DNA of 64,000 nt, taken from assembly GCA_029242935.1 (NCBI GenBank), contig JAQWSX010000103.1, positions 1-64,000 of the forward strand. Direction: 5' to 3'. Below, piece by piece: positions 16,830-26,114 of the stretch. This DNA is from Akkermansiaceae bacterium (GTDB lineage Bacteria > Verrucomicrobiota > Verrucomicrobiia > Verrucomicrobiales > Akkermansiaceae). A program made the translations under genes and the position numbers. The stretch's first letter is position 1; each line of letters begins with the position of its first letter. Under the pieces are notes generated by a model. It searched no databases and had not been told where the DNA came from. It saw only the letters and a list, made by a program, of their open reading frames with translations.

Positions 16830-17180
16830 GGCCGCTCCCCTGTAAGCCGGATTCTGTTCCATCCATCCTGTATGGACTTCGGCAGTCATTTATCTCTGCG
16901 ACTATTACCCGGGGACTAGACGGACGAGCAGCCCTTCCCCTGTTCTGTCTTGCACTGTGAGAGGTTTACCCTGCCACCTCAGTTACCCTCGGCGCGGTGG
17001 GCTCTTACCCCACCTTTTCACCCTTACCTTCCGAAAAAGGCGGTTTGTTTTCTGCGGCACTATCTGTCCAGCGGCTCTCTCGAACCACCGTCCCTCCTTT
17101 TCAGGAGGCACACTGCTCTGTAGTGTCCGGACTTTCCTCCAGTTTTCATGCGAAAACCAGCGACTGCCCGGGGAGCGGTA
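16830..17180 (-). ncRNA. rnpB: RNase P RNA, bacterial type A
   Basis: Minus-strand sequence shows the conserved RNase P RNA landmarks in order. These are GGAGGAAAGTCCGGACAC (P4 5' half) near the 5' end, GGTAAGGGTGAAAAGGTGGG, the TAAGAGCCCACC segment, GGCAGGGTAAACC, AATAGTCGCAG, GATAAATGACTGCCG and finally ACAGAATCCGGCTTACAG near the 3' end. The terminal P1 helix pairs CCGCTCCCC (17178-17170) with GGGGAGCGG (16840-16832). The size, about 350 bases, is right. Ends are placed from P1 and may be off by several bases. The RNA processes the 5' ends of tRNA precursors. Short open frames across this stretch are spurious. Confidence 0.95.
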
Positions 17181-17280
17181 GAAACAGACTGTGAAATAAT
17201 ACAGAATTTAGCGAGCCTGAAAAATCCACTGACAAACCAAGTTGACCACTGGCGTAGAAAGGTCACTGTACATCCGATTT

Positions 17281-20118
17281 ATGAAACGATTAGCCCTCCT
17301 TCCATTCCTCCTCAGCTCGCTTTGTGCTAAGGAAGCCTACAATGTCCTCCCTGAAGCCGCTTCCGACTGGAAGATGGCAGGTCCCGGTTCTTTTGAACAA
17401 AAAAATGGTGTTTCCACCGCAAAAGGAGGAATGGGCCTCTGGTATTACGGTAAAAAAGAGTTTACCAATGCGGTCTTTACCGTTGAATTTTTGGCCCCCG
17501 AAGACGCTGATAACTCAGGCATCTTCGTTCGATTTCCTAATCCGGGCAACGATCCTTGGGTCGCCGTCAAGCAAGGATACGAGATCCAAATCTGCGGTAA
17601 CGAGTCCCACAAAAATAAAACTGGCGCGATTTATGACATTCAGCCCGCGATTCATCCAGGCATGAAAGTTGGCGAATGGAATACTTACAGCATAATCACG
17701 GCTGGTGACCAGATCGCAGTCATCCTCAATGGGAAGCTTATTAACGTTTACGAGTGTCAGGATGGCCGAGGTGATGTCGGCGGTTACTTTGGACTGCAGA
17801 ACCACGATGACGGATCCCCAGTCCAATTCCGTGGGGTCCAAGTCCGGGAGCTAGCTTCCGGATCACTCCTCGCGGCCATGGGCGAGATGGGGATACCGCG
17901 TTCTGCTCTCATCGCATATAACTCTGCCTCCAACACCAAGGAGAAGTGGTATCACCTTGCTGATCACGGTCCTGCTTTTTTTCAAACCTATGGCGATTAT
18001 TTCAAGGGTAAGTTGCGCCGCGAGTCGGCGCTAAAAGGCATTGCGCTCAACTATTCCGCATTGCCAGGTCGGGTTGCTCTTTTCAACACCGAGAATCTTT
18101 CGCTTGTCTCTGCAACTGACAAGGGTCTGAACCTCATCAACACTCCTTGGGGTGGTGGTCACCAAAGAGTAAACGAGTTTAACAATAAGGATTCCTACCT
18201 CTTCACTGCAGCAGAAGGCCCGGTGTGGGCCGACGATTCGGGCGCATTCAAGGATAACCGGCCCCTGAAGGGTTACGGAAACTTCTCGCATTTGGAGTTC
18301 AAAGGATACTTCCGCAGTGGTAACCAGGTCGTCCTTGCCTACGCCGTCAATGGGACACACATCCTCGACGCCGTTAGTGATCACAATCACGGGTTGGCTC
18401 GCTATCTTGAGGTGGAACCCCACGATAAGCCGCTTACTGTTCGCCTTCTCGACGATTCCAGCGAAAAAGGCTTCACGCTTAAAGTGAAAACCGTCGATGG
18501 GAACGGTAAAATTTCTTCATCCAATGGCACTTATCACCTACGCCTTGATGCATCAAAGAAGCGGACGAAGGTTGCTCTACTTTACACGGCCCATTCAGAT
18601 GCCGAGGCGCCCACCCCAGTTTCCCTTACCGCTCTTACGGAGGGAGGTCCTAGTATCTCGCCTGAGGTTTTCGAGGTCGAGGCCAAATTAGATAGTTCCA
18701 AAAAGGCTTGGCTCGTTGATCAGGTCCCCCTTCCCCCGGCTTTGAAGGCCTCTCCCTACAAGGGAAAGGTTCGGATGTCAGACGTTGACTTCTTCTCAGA
18801 TGGCAACCGGGCCCTTCTCTCGACTTGGGATGGCGATATCTGGATGCTCACAGGGTTAAAGGATTTCAAAAAACTTACGTGGAAACGCTATGCCACCGGG
18901 TTCTTCGAGCCACTCGGCCTCAAGATTCTAAATGATGTTCCGCACATCTCCGGTCGCGATGGGATCTATGCAACCTACGATCTCAACGATGATGGGGAAG
19001 CCGATAAGTTTGTAGTCTTCAATAATGATGTCTATCTTTCCAACAATTTCCACGAATTCCAGTTTGGTCTTGAGACTGACAAAGAGGGGAATTTCTACTT
19101 TGCCAAAGCCTCACCCGTTCGTGGTGGCGGACGTGGTTTCGAAAAAATCCTACCTCACAATGGGGCTTTCGTGAAAATCAGTGCGGACGGTAAGCGCCTT
19201 TACACTATTGGAACAGGTCTTCGTGCTCCTGGTGGCATCGGGGTCGGGCCAAACGGCGAGATTACAACTGGCGAGAATGAGGGGACTTGGCAGCCCTGTT
19301 GTAAAATTAACTTTTACCAGCCGGAAAACGGGACTCCATTTTTTGGTGTTGAAGACACCCGTCAAAAAAACAAATCAAAATTCACCGAGCCCCTCTGCTA
19401 TCTCCCGATGTCAGTCGACAACTCAGGCGGTGGACAAGTTTGGGTCCCGAAAAATGCTAAGATTGGTATAGAGCCGGGGGAGCTTATTCACCTTTCTTAC
19501 GGGCAATCCGCCATTTACCACGTTCTTCGTCAGAAGGTCTCCGACGGATTTTACCAAGGGGGTGTCGCGAAACTTCCCGTGAAACTTTCATCATCCGCCC
19601 AGCGCGCTGTCTTCCACCCAGATGGCTCAATGTATGTCGTCGGATTCCGAGGATGGCAGACCAACGCGGCAAACGAAGCTGGCCTGCAGCGCATCCGTCG
19701 TAACACGAAGGAAGTTAATCCGCTTCCAACTGCCATGACAGTCACAAAGGAAGGCATCAAGTTAACCTTCGATGTCGAACTCGACGACGAACTGGCGACA
19801 GATCCGACTTCCTTTACAGCCCAGCGCTGGAAATATATTCGGGGCCCTCAGTATGGTTCAGGCCAGTTCTCGGTTGATAATCCCGATAAAAGTGCGGAGG
19901 CCAGTGCAGTCAAAAAGGAGTCGAAGAGGCATCGTAAGCGCGACAGCGTGAAGATTACTGCCGCTAAACTTGGGGGCGACAAAAAGTCGGTTCTTCTGAC
20001 CGTTGCAGGTCACAAGCCCAGCCAGCAGTTCAAGCTTGAATACGATCTCGAGTCCTCCGGCGGTGAGGAGCTAATTGGCACCATCCACAGCACCATCCAC
20101 AGGGTTCCTAGTAAGTAA
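17281..20118 (+). CDS. Secreted DUF1080/DUF6797 protein with beta-propeller region
   Basis: The protein of about 945 residues starts at the ATG at 17281 with a signal peptide (MKRLALLPFLLSSLCAKEAY); a TTG frame from 17242 is less likely. The N-terminal 180 residues are a DUF1080/3-keto-disaccharide hydrolase-like jelly roll (GLWYYGKKEFTNAVFTVEFL, DNSGIFVRFPN). A DUF6797-type region follows (residues about 190-380, GIALNYSALPGRVALFNTEN), then a six-bladed propeller like PQQ sugar dehydrogenases (GLRAPGGIGVGPNGEITTGENEG). No CxxCH haem motif is present, but the next gene encodes a pentahaem cytochrome, so electron transfer between the two is plausible. Such proteins are typical of PVC bacteria and thought to act on extracellular sugars. 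The substrate is unknown. Confidence 0.8.
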   Translation: MKRLALLPFLLSSLCAKEAYNVLPEAASDWKMAGPGSFEQKNGVSTAKGGMGLWYYGKKEFTNAVFTVEFLAPEDADNSGIFVRFPNPGNDPWVAVKQGYEIQICGNESHKNKTGAIYDIQPAIHPGMKVGEWNTYSIITAGDQIAVILNGKLINVYECQDGRGDVGGYFGLQNHDDGSPVQFRGVQVRELASGSLLAAMGEMGIPRSALIAYNSASNTKEKWYHLADHGPAFFQTYGDYFKGKLRRESALKGIALNYSALPGRVALFNTENLSLVSATDKGLNLINTPWGGGHQRVNEFNNKDSYLFTAAEGPVWADDSGAFKDNRPLKGYGNFSHLEFKGYFRSGNQVVLAYAVNGTHILDAVSDHNHGLARYLEVEPHDKPLTVRLLDDSSEKGFTLKVKTVDGNGKISSSNGTYHLRLDASKKRTKVALLYTAHSDAEAPTPVSLTALTEGGPSISPEVFEVEAKLDSSKKAWLVDQVPLPPALKASPYKGKVRMSDVDFFSDGNRALLSTWDGDIWMLTGLKDFKKLTWKRYATGFFEPLGLKILNDVPHISGRDGIYATYDLNDDGEADKFVVFNNDVYLSNNFHEFQFGLETDKEGNFYFAKASPVRGGGRGFEKILPHNGAFVKISADGKRLYTIGTGLRAPGGIGVGPNGEITTGENEGTWQPCCKINFYQPENGTPFFGVEDTRQKNKSKFTEPLCYLPMSVDNSGGGQVWVPKNAKIGIEPGELIHLSYGQSAIYHVLRQKVSDGFYQGGVAKLPVKLSSSAQRAVFHPDGSMYVVGFRGWQTNAANEAGLQRIRRNTKEVNPLPTAMTVTKEGIKLTFDVELDDELATDPTSFTAQRWKYIRGPQYGSGQFSVDNPDKSAEASAVKKESKRHRKRDSVKITAAKLGGDKKSVLLTVAGHKPSQQFKLEYDLESSGGEELIGTIHSTIHRVPSK

Positions 20119-20138
20119 ACTAGTCTTTTAAAAACTTC

Positions 20139-20177
20139 AAAACGCTCTTGAGTTTACTCAGGAGCGTTTTTCTTTTT
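20139..20177 (+). terminator. Intrinsic terminator
   Basis: The stem AAAACGCTCTTGAG / CTCAGGAGCGTTTT (one G-T pair, four-base loop) is followed by TTCTTTTT. It lies 20 bases after the DUF1080/DUF6797 gene and separates it from the pentahaem cytochrome gene, so the two may be transcribed separately or with partial read-through. Confidence 0.88.
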
Positions 20178-20210
20178 GCCCTCCTTCAATAGACGATTAA
20201 TATTCACTCG

Positions 20211-22175
20211 ATGAAGTTCATTTCGCTTTCTCTTCTTCTGCTTGGTTTGATAATTTCAGCCCATGCTAACTTAAAAGCCTCTTTCACTTCGGCAGGCAAA
20301 TCCACGACCAAACAGGTTGCCGTCCCAGCACTCTTTGTTGGCGAGGGTGAGTCTCCGGCAGCAGGACTTCCGGTCGGCCCTTTTAGTGCGATTTACACTG
20401 GAAAACTCACTATTCCGAAACGCTTTCGCATCTCGTTTTCGGTCGAATCCGAGGGCAAGGTTCAGCTCAAGATCAACGAAGAAGAGGTCGTTTTTATGGA
20501 GGGGAAGTCGGATCGTATCCGCCTCAACCCCGGCGAAATCCCGATCGAAATCACCTTCACTTCTCCGGATAATGGGGCTGGCTACTTCCGTCTTTACTGG
20601 GAAGAACGTCGCGAATTTCCCCGCGAGCCCCTTCCCGCTTCATCCTTCACTTCTTTAAGTGAAACTCCTATCGATGCCGCCCACCTTTTTGCTGATCATA
20701 ACTGCATCCAGTGCCATAAGGCTGACTTCGGCTCTTCTGCCATGCCAGAGCTTAAATACGCCGGACCAAACCTCACTGGCATCGGTTCACGCGCAAACCA
20801 AGCCTGGCTTACTCGCTGGATCGCCCAACCTGATAAGTTGAAGCCAACAACCACCATGCCCGCCATGGTCGATCATACCAGGCCTGAGGGCGCTCAGGCT
20901 GCGGCCGATATCGGAGCCTACCTCGCGTCACTCATCACACAGGAAGAAGCCACAAGCGCCCCCGATCTTTCACTCGCTCAAAAAGGCGGAGAGCATTTCC
21001 ATAAACTCGGTTGTATCGCCTGTCACTCCAAACCCGACGCTGACGAGCCGGATTTTGAAAATGGGCGGATTCCGCTCAACAATGTCGCGGCAAAATTTAA
21101 AGGCGGATCTCTCGCCAGCTTCCTAAAGAATCCACAGAAGCATCACGAGGCTATCAAAATGCCCAACTTCCGTTTCTCCGACGAAGAAGCTTCCTCACTA
21201 GCAGCCTACCTCACAAAGACGTCCACTGGTGAGCACACTCCAGACCCCTCTGAATTCCCTCCCGGTGATGCCGTTCGCGGCAAGGGTCTTGTCACCTCTT
21301 TGAATTGCTCCAGCTGTCACGAAGGGCTCGAGCCATCTGAGAAATCCGCTCCAAATCTCGCCAATCTTAAGGACTGGACCAAAGCTTGTCTGGGCCCGGA
21401 CCATCAAAGCGGAAAATCACCTCGACTCATCCTCACTGACGAGGAAAAGAAGGCAATTACCCCGGCGGTCCTCCCTGCTTTACACAACGACACTGTCGAA
21501 GCCTATACCAGCCGCCAGATCGAGGCTCTCAACTGCACGTCATGCCATGCTTATAACGGCCAGGGATCACTCCTCACTAAAACCCATGGCGAGACTAAAT
21601 CATTACTTGATCACATCAAGGAAGCCGACGAACGACTCATCCAATCCCGACCGCCTCTCACCCACATGGGTGCGATGCTGCATACCGGATACCTAGAGAA
21701 AATTCTTCTTGGTATCGCAAACCCTCGCCCCCGTCCATGGCTTGAAATGCGTATGCCCGCCTTTCCTCTCCACGCAAAACACATGTCTCATGGACTTGGT
21801 CAACACCACGGACTTCCAGCGTCAGAACCATCCAGGGAGAAGCCCGCAGCCGACCAAGTTAAAGTTGGCGAGCAGCTCGTTGGTATGACTGGTTATGCCT
21901 GCGTCACCTGCCATGCCATCAACGAAAAGCCAGCTCTCGCTGCCTTCGAAGTTCAGGGTATCAATTTCGGGATCACCCACGAACGACTTCGTCCGGGATA
22001 TTATCATCAGTGGATGTTCAATCCCGCCCGTCTCGTCCCCGACACCAAGATGCCCCGATACACAAACCCCGACGATGGCACCGGCCTTCGACCTGATATA
22101 CTGGACGGCGACTCTCACAAACAATTCGAAGCGATCCGCCGATACATTCAATCAGTCAAATCTGCCGCAAAGTAA
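20211..22175 (+). CDS. Secreted pentahaem c-type cytochrome with N-terminal PA14-like domain
   Basis: The 654-residue protein has a signal peptide (MKFISLSLLLLGLIISAHA). The first domain (residues about 25-135) resembles a PA14/lectin-like beta sandwich (FSAIYTGKLTIPKRFRISFS, then VQLKINEEEVVF). Five CxxCH haem-binding motifs follow: CIQCH at 165, CIACH at 268, CSSCH at 366, CTSCH at 442 and CVTCH at 564. Methionine ligands may come from segments such as KMPNFRFSDEE and TKMPRYTN. It is probably a periplasmic or outer-membrane electron carrier that binds a carbohydrate through its N-terminal domain and takes electrons from the propeller protein upstream; this pairing is inference from adjacency. 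It is followed after 92 bp by an SGNH hydrolase. Confidence 0.88.
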   Translation: MKFISLSLLLLGLIISAHANLKASFTSAGKSTTKQVAVPALFVGEGESPAAGLPVGPFSAIYTGKLTIPKRFRISFSVESEGKVQLKINEEEVVFMEGKSDRIRLNPGEIPIEITFTSPDNGAGYFRLYWEERREFPREPLPASSFTSLSETPIDAAHLFADHNCIQCHKADFGSSAMPELKYAGPNLTGIGSRANQAWLTRWIAQPDKLKPTTTMPAMVDHTRPEGAQAAADIGAYLASLITQEEATSAPDLSLAQKGGEHFHKLGCIACHSKPDADEPDFENGRIPLNNVAAKFKGGSLASFLKNPQKHHEAIKMPNFRFSDEEASSLAAYLTKTSTGEHTPDPSEFPPGDAVRGKGLVTSLNCSSCHEGLEPSEKSAPNLANLKDWTKACLGPDHQSGKSPRLILTDEEKKAITPAVLPALHNDTVEAYTSRQIEALNCTSCHAYNGQGSLLTKTHGETKSLLDHIKEADERLIQSRPPLTHMGAMLHTGYLEKILLGIANPRPRPWLEMRMPAFPLHAKHMSHGLGQHHGLPASEPSREKPAADQVKVGEQLVGMTGYACVTCHAINEKPALAAFEVQGINFGITHERLRPGYYHQWMFNPARLVPDTKMPRYTNPDDGTGLRPDILDGDSHKQFEAIRRYIQSVKSAAK

Positions 22176-22267
22176 TTTCGAGTTAATCGAGTGCTAGCCC
22201 TACTTTGAAAAGTAGTGATCGCAATTATTTCCCTAACCAGCTCAGCGGAACTGTTAAAAACACACCA

Positions 22268-22918
22268 ATGAAAATTAATCCCCTCCTCCTAGCATTTTGC
22301 GCAATTCCATTCTTAAACTTTACGCAGGCAGAAGAAGCAAAGCGCCTCGTTCTCGCCTGCGTTGGGGATAGTATTACGCAGGGAGTCGGGGCGGAACGCG
22401 GGCAGTCGTGGCCCGCGCAAGCCCAGAGGACACTCGGAGAAAAATGGCAGGTCCAAAACTTTGGCCTCAGCGGAACCACCTTGATGAATAGCGGCAACAA
22501 GCCCTACCAAAAATCCAAGCAATTTACGGACGCTCTTTCCTCAAATCCCGATGTCGTTGTGATCATGCTTGGGACAAACGATACCAAGCCGACGAATTGG
22601 AAAAATGCTGATAAAGACTACGAAGATGACTACCGTGACTTAATCTCCGATTTTCAAAAACTTGCATCCAAGCCAAAGATCTTCCTTTGTCTTCCTCCAT
22701 ACATCGCAAAAAAAGGTCGTTGGGGAATTAACAACGAGGATACCAAGGCGCAGGTTCCTATTATCAAAAAGATCGCGAAGGAGCTCAAGCTTGAGATTAT
22801 TAACGTTTACGCAGCTCTCGAGGGTCAAGACAACCTGATTCCTGACACGGTGCACCCCAATACGGGTGGCGCTGCTCTTATTGCAAAGGTTGTGACAGCT
22901 TCCCTGACCGCCAAATAA
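22268..22918 (+). CDS. Secreted SGNH/GDSL-type esterase
   Basis: The protein of about 216 residues starts at the ATG at 22268 with a signal peptide ([21 protein letters not shown]). The SGNH blocks are all present: [13 protein letters not shown] (catalytic Ser), NFGLSGTTL (Gly), [13 protein letters not shown] (Asn) and [14 protein letters not shown] (catalytic Asp/His). Such enzymes remove acyl, usually acetyl, groups from sugars or lipids. The N-terminal leader and neighbours suggest action on an extracellular polysaccharide. The frame upstream to 22205 is an unlikely extension. The stop is followed by the rpsB leader region. Confidence 0.88.
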   Translation: MKINPLLLAFCAIPFLNFTQAEEAKRLVLACVGDSITQGVGAERGQSWPAQAQRTLGEKWQVQNFGLSGTTLMNSGNKPYQKSKQFTDALSSNPDVVVIMLGTNDTKPTNWKNADKDYEDDYRDLISDFQKLASKPKIFLCLPPYIAKKGRWGINNEDTKAQVPIIKKIAKELKLEIINVYAALEGQDNLIPDTVHPNTGGAALIAKVVTASLTAK

Positions 22919-23090
22919 AGCCCACAAGCAGGAAGCAAACGTTTGGGGAACCGCACCATTGATTTCAGGTTCTTTAACTGGAAATTCCTTGCCAATTTCA
23001 CCTTTCCCACGTAGATCCGGCGTCCCTTCTACGAGCTGCACTATCAACAACGAGAAATTGGGAGGGACCGATTGCAGCAATTTCTTACAA

Positions 23091-23117
23091 AAAGCGCCTT
23101 CGTGCTTTAACGGAGGA
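23091..23117 (+). promoter_or_regulatory. Candidate rpsB leader hairpin and ribosome binding site
   Basis: The 208-base gap before rpsB ends with a 7-bp hairpin (AAAGCGC, loop CTTC, GTGCTTT, one G-T pair; 23091-23108) immediately followed by a strong Shine-Dalgarno GGAGGA (23112-23117), nine bases before the rpsB ATG. Many bacteria autoregulate rpsB through S2 binding to the leader; whether this hairpin does so is not shown. The strong SD stands out in a window where most genes lack one. Confidence 0.4.
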
Positions 23118-23126
23118 CCCAATAAA

Positions 23127-23810
23127 ATGATTAACGAACTCGTCAAAGATATGGTCGAGGCTGGCGTCCACTACGGGCACCAGACCAAGAAATGGAATCC
23201 AAAGATGAAGCCTTACCTCATGAAGGACAAAGGCGGAATTTACATCATCGACCTCGTGAAAACCGTTCAGTGCCTTGATAAGGCCTCGGATTTCCTCGCA
23301 AAGATTGCGGCTAAAAACAAAAAAATCCTTTTCGTTGGCTGTAAGCGCCAGGCCCAAGATGCCGTCCGCGAGGCGGCTGAAGCAACCGGCCAGTACTATG
23401 TCAACTACCGCTGGCTCGGTGGAACCCTCACCAACCTTACTACCATTCGCAACTCGGTGAAACGCCTCAAGTATCTTGAGGACATCGAACGTGCACCAGA
23501 ATACAAGTCCATGTCAAAGAAGGAGCTCTCTGCTCTGAATCGTGAGAAGGATAAACTTCACCGTAACCTCAACGGAGTTCGTGACATGGAGAAACACCCC
23601 GATGCTGTCGTTATCGTTGATACCGCTCGTGAATCCATCGCGGTGGCCGAGGCAAAGCGTCTGAAAATCCCCATCATCGGAATCGTTGACACCAATGGAG
23701 ATCCATCCAAGCTTGAATACCCGGTTCCTGCAAACGATGATGCAATGCGTTCGATCCGAATCGTTCTTCAGAACCTTGTTGATGGAATCGTTGTGGGCGC
23801 CAAGAGCTAA
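23127..23810 (+). CDS. rpsB: 30S ribosomal protein S2
   Basis: The 227-residue protein matches S2 throughout: [20 protein letters not shown] at the N-terminus, then [28 protein letters not shown] and [21 protein letters not shown]2 is needed late in 30S assembly and recruits S1. The start is fixed by the GGAGGA ribosome binding site at 23112-23117; an open frame running up to 22959 is not coding. tsf follows after 30 bp, the usual rpsB-tsf operon. Confidence 0.98.
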   Translation: MINELVKDMVEAGVHYGHQTKKWNPKMKPYLMKDKGGIYIIDLVKTVQCLDKASDFLAKIAAKNKKILFVGCKRQAQDAVREAAEATGQYYVNYRWLGGTLTNLTTIRNSVKRLKYLEDIERAPEYKSMSKKELSALNREKDKLHRNLNGVRDMEKHPDAVVIVDTARESIAVAEAKRLKIPIIGIVDTNGDPSKLEYPVPANDDAMRSIRIVLQNLVDGIVVGAKS

Positions 23811-23840
23811 ATTTTATCACCTGAGAAAGAAACAGACATT

Positions 23841-24707
23841 ATGATCACCGCATCTCTCGTTAAAGAGCTCCGTGAAAAGACCGGAGTTGCCATGATGGAA
23901 TGCAAGAACGCCCTCAAAGAAACTGAAGGTGATATCGATGCCGCCATCAAGATCCTCCGTGAGCGGGGCGAAGCGAAAGCCGAGAAAAAGGCTTCCCGCG
24001 ACGCCAACGAAGGAATCATCGTGGCCGCTCTGGGCGACTCCGGAAAATCAGGAGTTCTTGTCGAAATTAACTGTGAGACCGATTTCGTAGCCAAGAACGA
24101 GAACTTCCAAGCATTTGTCGGGGAGGTTGCAGCAACCGTTCTTGCGAGCGATGCCACTGACCTTGAGGCAGCTAAAGCTCTTCCAAAGGGTGATGAAACT
24201 CTTGAAGGTTTCATCAAGACGAAAGTCCTCGAAATGGGTGAAAACCTCCAGTTCCGCCGCTTCGAGCGGCTCACCCTCAATGGTGAGGGTGGCGTTGCTT
24301 CCTATATCCACCTCGGTGGCAAGGTGGGTGTTCTTATCGAAGTGAGTGCTGAAAAGGCTGAGACTGCATCTTCGGACGCTTTCAGGGATCTCGTTAAGGA
24401 TCTCACTCTTCATATCGCAGCGACCTCACCTGCGGGTCTCAAGCGCGAAGACATTCCAGCTGAGCTCGTTGAATCGGAAAAAGACATTTTCCGGAAGCAA
24501 ATGGAAGGTGCAGGAAAGCCTGCTGACATCCTTGAGAAGATTATCGAAGGAAAACTTGGTAAGTTCTACTCAGAGCGCTGTCTTCTTGAGCAAGGCTTTG
24601 TCAAGGAACCTGATACGCCCATTAAGAGCCTCCTTGAAGCGAAGAGTAAAGAGCTCGGCGATACCATCACCGTGAACAACTTCCTTCGCTTCGGGCTCGG
24701 CGAATAG
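23841..24707 (+). CDS. tsf: Elongation factor Ts
   Basis: The 288-residue protein is the nucleotide-exchange factor for EF-Tu. The N-terminal UBA-like part reads ITASLVKELREKTGVAMMEC, followed by the EF-Ts signature ALKETEGDIDAAIKILRERG and NCETDFVAKNENFQAFV in the core. Length is normal. It is co-transcribed with rpsB and closed by the hairpin at 24733-24764. Confidence 0.98.
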   Translation: MITASLVKELREKTGVAMMECKNALKETEGDIDAAIKILRERGEAKAEKKASRDANEGIIVAALGDSGKSGVLVEINCETDFVAKNENFQAFVGEVAATVLASDATDLEAAKALPKGDETLEGFIKTKVLEMGENLQFRRFERLTLNGEGGVASYIHLGGKVGVLIEVSAEKAETASSDAFRDLVKDLTLHIAATSPAGLKREDIPAELVESEKDIFRKQMEGAGKPADILEKIIEGKLGKFYSERCLLEQGFVKEPDTPIKSLLEAKSKELGDTITVNNFLRFGLGE

Positions 24708-24732
24708 CTTTCACCCCAAGATCCCAATCTTA

Positions 24733-24764
24733 AAAACCGGACGGGGTAAATTCCATCCGGTTTT
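24733..24764. terminator. Bidirectional intrinsic terminator
   Basis: A 9-bp perfect stem (AAAACCGGA / TCCGGTTTT, 14-base loop) lies between the convergent tsf and DUF1080 genes. T residues flank it on both strands (TTTT on plus, TTTTT on minus), so it can serve both genes. Confidence 0.87.
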
Positions 24765-24787
24765 AGAATTTATTAAGACTCGCCCGC

Positions 24788-25450
24788 TTAGAGCTCCCGG
24801 ATTTTCAGGTTTTTCCAGGCCACGTCAAATGGCCCGCGGTTACCCACACCGTGAACCTGAAGGCCGATAAAGCCCTTGGAATAGGTTTGATACTTGGGGC
24901 CGTCGGTAAGATCAGAAATCTGAACTTCATTGATCCAGACCTGAATCCTTGGTCCCTTGGCAAGAATGCGGTATTTGTTCCATTCGCCATCCTTAAAATG
25001 TTTGTGAGGCTTCAAGAGATTCTTTGGAGTCATCCAACCACCACAAGCTTCACCGTAAATATAACCCGATTCAGCCCCTTTCGCACCACTGGATTCAATC
25101 TCAACTTGGGGGCCATTTACCCGTCCTTCGGGAGTATTCCCCTTGGTCTGGGACCTTATCATTACGCCGGAGTTTAAGTTATTGTGAACCTTAACTTCGA
25201 AGGTTAGCTCAAAATCTCCATAGAGTTTATCAGTGCAAAGAAAGGAATTAGGGCTGCCTTTAGCAGTTGTTCCGACGATTGAACCTCCGTTGGCTTCAAA
25301 AGTGGCAGTGCCATTTTTCTGCGTGAATCCAGTGAGGTTCTTGCCGTTAAAGAGATCGGTCCACCCCTTCGCTTCCTTGTGGTGGTTGGAAAAGGCCGGA
25401 GAGACCATTAAAAATGCGAGGCAAATAGCTTTAATACAATATTTCTTCAT
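24788..25450 (-). CDS. Secreted DUF1080 protein (3-keto-disaccharide hydrolase-like)
   Basis: The 220-residue protein has a signal peptide (MKKYCIKAICLAFLMVSPAFS) and a single DUF1080 jelly-roll domain. Typical segments are GWTDLFNGKNLTGFTQKNG, GDFELTFEVKVHNNLNSGVM, GPQVEIESSG and GEWNKYRILAKGPRIQVWI. Some DUF1080 members hydrolyse 3-keto-glycosides; many are untested, and PVC bacteria hold dozens of copies. It is probably monocistronic: no gene on the same strand is close by on either side. Confidence 0.92.
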   Translation of the reverse strand: MKKYCIKAICLAFLMVSPAFSNHHKEAKGWTDLFNGKNLTGFTQKNGTATFEANGGSIVGTTAKGSPNSFLCTDKLYGDFELTFEVKVHNNLNSGVMIRSQTKGNTPEGRVNGPQVEIESSGAKGAESGYIYGEACGGWMTPKNLLKPHKHFKDGEWNKYRILAKGPRIQVWINEVQISDLTDGPKYQTYSKGFIGLQVHGVGNRGPFDVAWKNLKIREL

Positions 25451-25520
25451 AATTGAGTTGGTGAGATTACGGGCGAAAGATCTAGAAGCTATCCAATAAT
25501 AGTTTCTGCCCTTTAGGAAC

Positions 25521-26114
25521 TTACCAGAGCAGCAAGTGAATGGCCAAACCCGTCAAAGCCAAGGCAAAAAGAAGATCGATTGATCGGCTAAACCTTTGAT
25601 ACCCCCTGCGCACCTTGGGTATTTGCAAAAGCCAAACCCAGAGGCACCAGAAAAAAAGAGCTTCTCCGACCACAATTAGCCATAGCGCAAAGGGCCACCA
25701 ATCAGGGTGAGGTCGGGTTAAAAAAGTTGCGACCACGCTAGCAAAGAAGACCAAGGCCTTGGGATTAAGCAAATTACAAAATAATCCACGCAAGTAGGGA
25801 CTTCGTCTGGGGATATCAACTTCCCCCGCGAACTTTGGTTTCCTTAGCAATCCAAACGCTAACCAGAGAAGGTAGAGAGCGGCGAGCCCCTCCAATCCGC
25901 TTGCAATGGCTCCTCCCCTCGCTAGCACTACGGCAATACCGCCAATTGCAAGGGTAGCATGCAGCGTGAGCCCCGTGCTAATTCCAAGCACCATCATCCA
26001 GCCCGATCGCAAGCCCTCTGCAAGAGAAGTCCTTGTTAGCAAAAGCATATCCGGGCCTGGGCTGAATTGCCCAATCAACATAATGACTGCAAAAGCCCAA
26101 AGCTCGCCGCTCAT
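25521..26114 (-). CDS. LysE/RhtB family amino acid exporter
   Basis: The 197-residue membrane protein has the LysE family start, FAVIMLIGQFSPGPDMLLL, and about six hydrophobic segments, with the charged loop RKPKFAGEVDIPRRSPYLRG after the third and the family NLLNPKALVFFAS. Such proteins export amino acids or related small molecules. Its start overlaps the HAD stop by four bases (ATGA type), so it is the last gene of the OmpA-like/HAD/LysE operon. Confidence 0.92.
   Translation of the reverse strand: MSGELWAFAVIMLIGQFSPGPDMLLLTRTSLAEGLRSGWMMVLGISTGLTLHATLAIGGIAVVLARGGAIASGLEGLAALYLLWLAFGLLRKPKFAGEVDIPRRSPYLRGLFCNLLNPKALVFFASVVATFLTRPHPDWWPFALWLIVVGEALFFWCLWVWLLQIPKVRRGYQRFSRSIDLLFALALTGLAIHLLLW

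Noticed and set aside
16957..17266. Several short open frames on both strands
   Set aside because: They lie within or against the RNase P RNA gene and have no protein features.
22959..23126. N-terminal extension of rpsB
   Set aside because: S2 begins at [13 protein letters not shown] behind a strong ribosome binding site at 23112-23117; the upstream frame has no family similarity.
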